Below, in pieces: positions 63,923-64,000 of a DNA stretch of 64,000 bases. The DNA is from Splendidivirga corallicola (GTDB lineage: Bacteria; Bacteroidota; Bacteroidia; Cytophagales; Cyclobacteriaceae). The notes under the pieces were generated by a model. It did no database searches. It worked only from the letters and a program-made list of their open reading frames with translations, and had not been told where the DNA came from. Both the position numbers and the translations under genes were made by a program. Position 1 is the stretch's first letter. Every line of letters starts with the position of its first letter. The stretch lies in contig JAUJEA010000008.1 in NCBI GenBank assembly GCA_030442035.1, forward strand, positions 271,962 through 335,961, in the 5' to 3' direction.

Positions 63923-64000
63923 ATGATGGATATTTTTAAAGGTCATAATATAATAGATTTTTCCAAAGAGTTTTCCAGTGAAGATGATTGCAAGGCTTAT
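63923..64000 (+). CDS. IS1595-family transposase, 5' end only
   Basis: The last 78 bases are an open frame beginning with two Met codons (63923 and 63926). The readable residues, MDIFKGHNIIDFSKEFSSED then DCKAY, match the conserved N-terminus of IS1595-family transposases, in which a zinc-ribbon normally follows. The window ends before any catalytic residue, so whether the gene is intact cannot be judged. The AT-rich upstream DNA fits insertion sequence flanks. Confidence 0.6.
   Translation, partial: MMDIFKGHNIIDFSKEFSSEDDCKAY

Overview
The window looks like a chromosomal segment of a Bacteroidota bacterium, most likely order Cytophagales. The evidence is a type IX secretion (T9SS) 'gliding motility' C-terminal domain, TonB-dependent receptors driven by a FecI/FecR-type sigma/anti-sigma pair, DUF4249 lipoproteins, a GIN-domain (DUF2807) protein, many Bacteroidota-style lipoboxes, A-rich rather than Shine-Dalgarno-like start regions, and moderately AT-rich DNA. 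The order-level placement is inference. I saw no rRNA, tRNA or CRISPR array.

Region 1 (1-2.9 kb): the 3' part of an FAD-dependent dehydrogenase converges on a lipoprotein joining cytochrome c to a PQQ-type sugar dehydrogenase.

Region 2 (3.7-20 kb): a compact chemosensory operon. It encodes a soluble methyl-accepting protein with five exact 369-nt PAS repeats, CheW, CheD, CheY, CheB, CheA, a CheC-like protein, a membrane GAF/coiled-coil/PAS protein, and CheR fused to a TerB-like domain. A 1419-residue multi-PAS/GAF histidine kinase and a LuxR-type response regulator follow. No flagellar gene is present, so the output (gliding, gene expression or other) is open.

Region 3 (20-28.9 kb): a 5'-nucleotidase split into two genes in swapped domain order, a CBM9-like/outer-membrane barrel protein, a GIN-domain protein, an ECF sigma factor overlapping a membrane protein that is probably its anti-sigma factor, and a P1-family (DmpA-like) peptidase.

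Region 4 (28.9-32.4 kb, minus strand): a three-gene unit of fatty acid hydroxylase-family protein, a ketoacyl synthase III fused to a haem-oxygenase-like (diiron oxidase-type) domain, and an unrecognised protein. It is the best candidate here for an undescribed lipid or small-molecule pathway.

Region 5 (32.7-36.3 kb): cell-envelope lipoproteins, an outer membrane protein and a DUF2071 protein.

Region 6 (36.4-45.3 kb, minus strand): an ECF sigma/FecR regulatory pair followed by two paralogous TonB receptor + DUF4249 lipoprotein units, ending in a clear terminator.

Region 7 (45.3-51.1 kb): a 1-kb non-coding stretch with a large inverted repeat, small conserved proteins (TfoX-N-like, YjbR, DUF2461, VOC), a helical-repeat protein and a sulfotransferase.

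Region 8 (51.6-63.3 kb): a 1357-residue T9SS cargo with eight tandem repeats, a di-haem peroxidase lipoprotein with terminator, a prohibitin, citrate synthase, a bacterial acyl-CoA-binding protein, penicillin-binding protein 1C and a second YjbR. The right edge holds the first 26 codons of what looks like an IS1595-family transposase.
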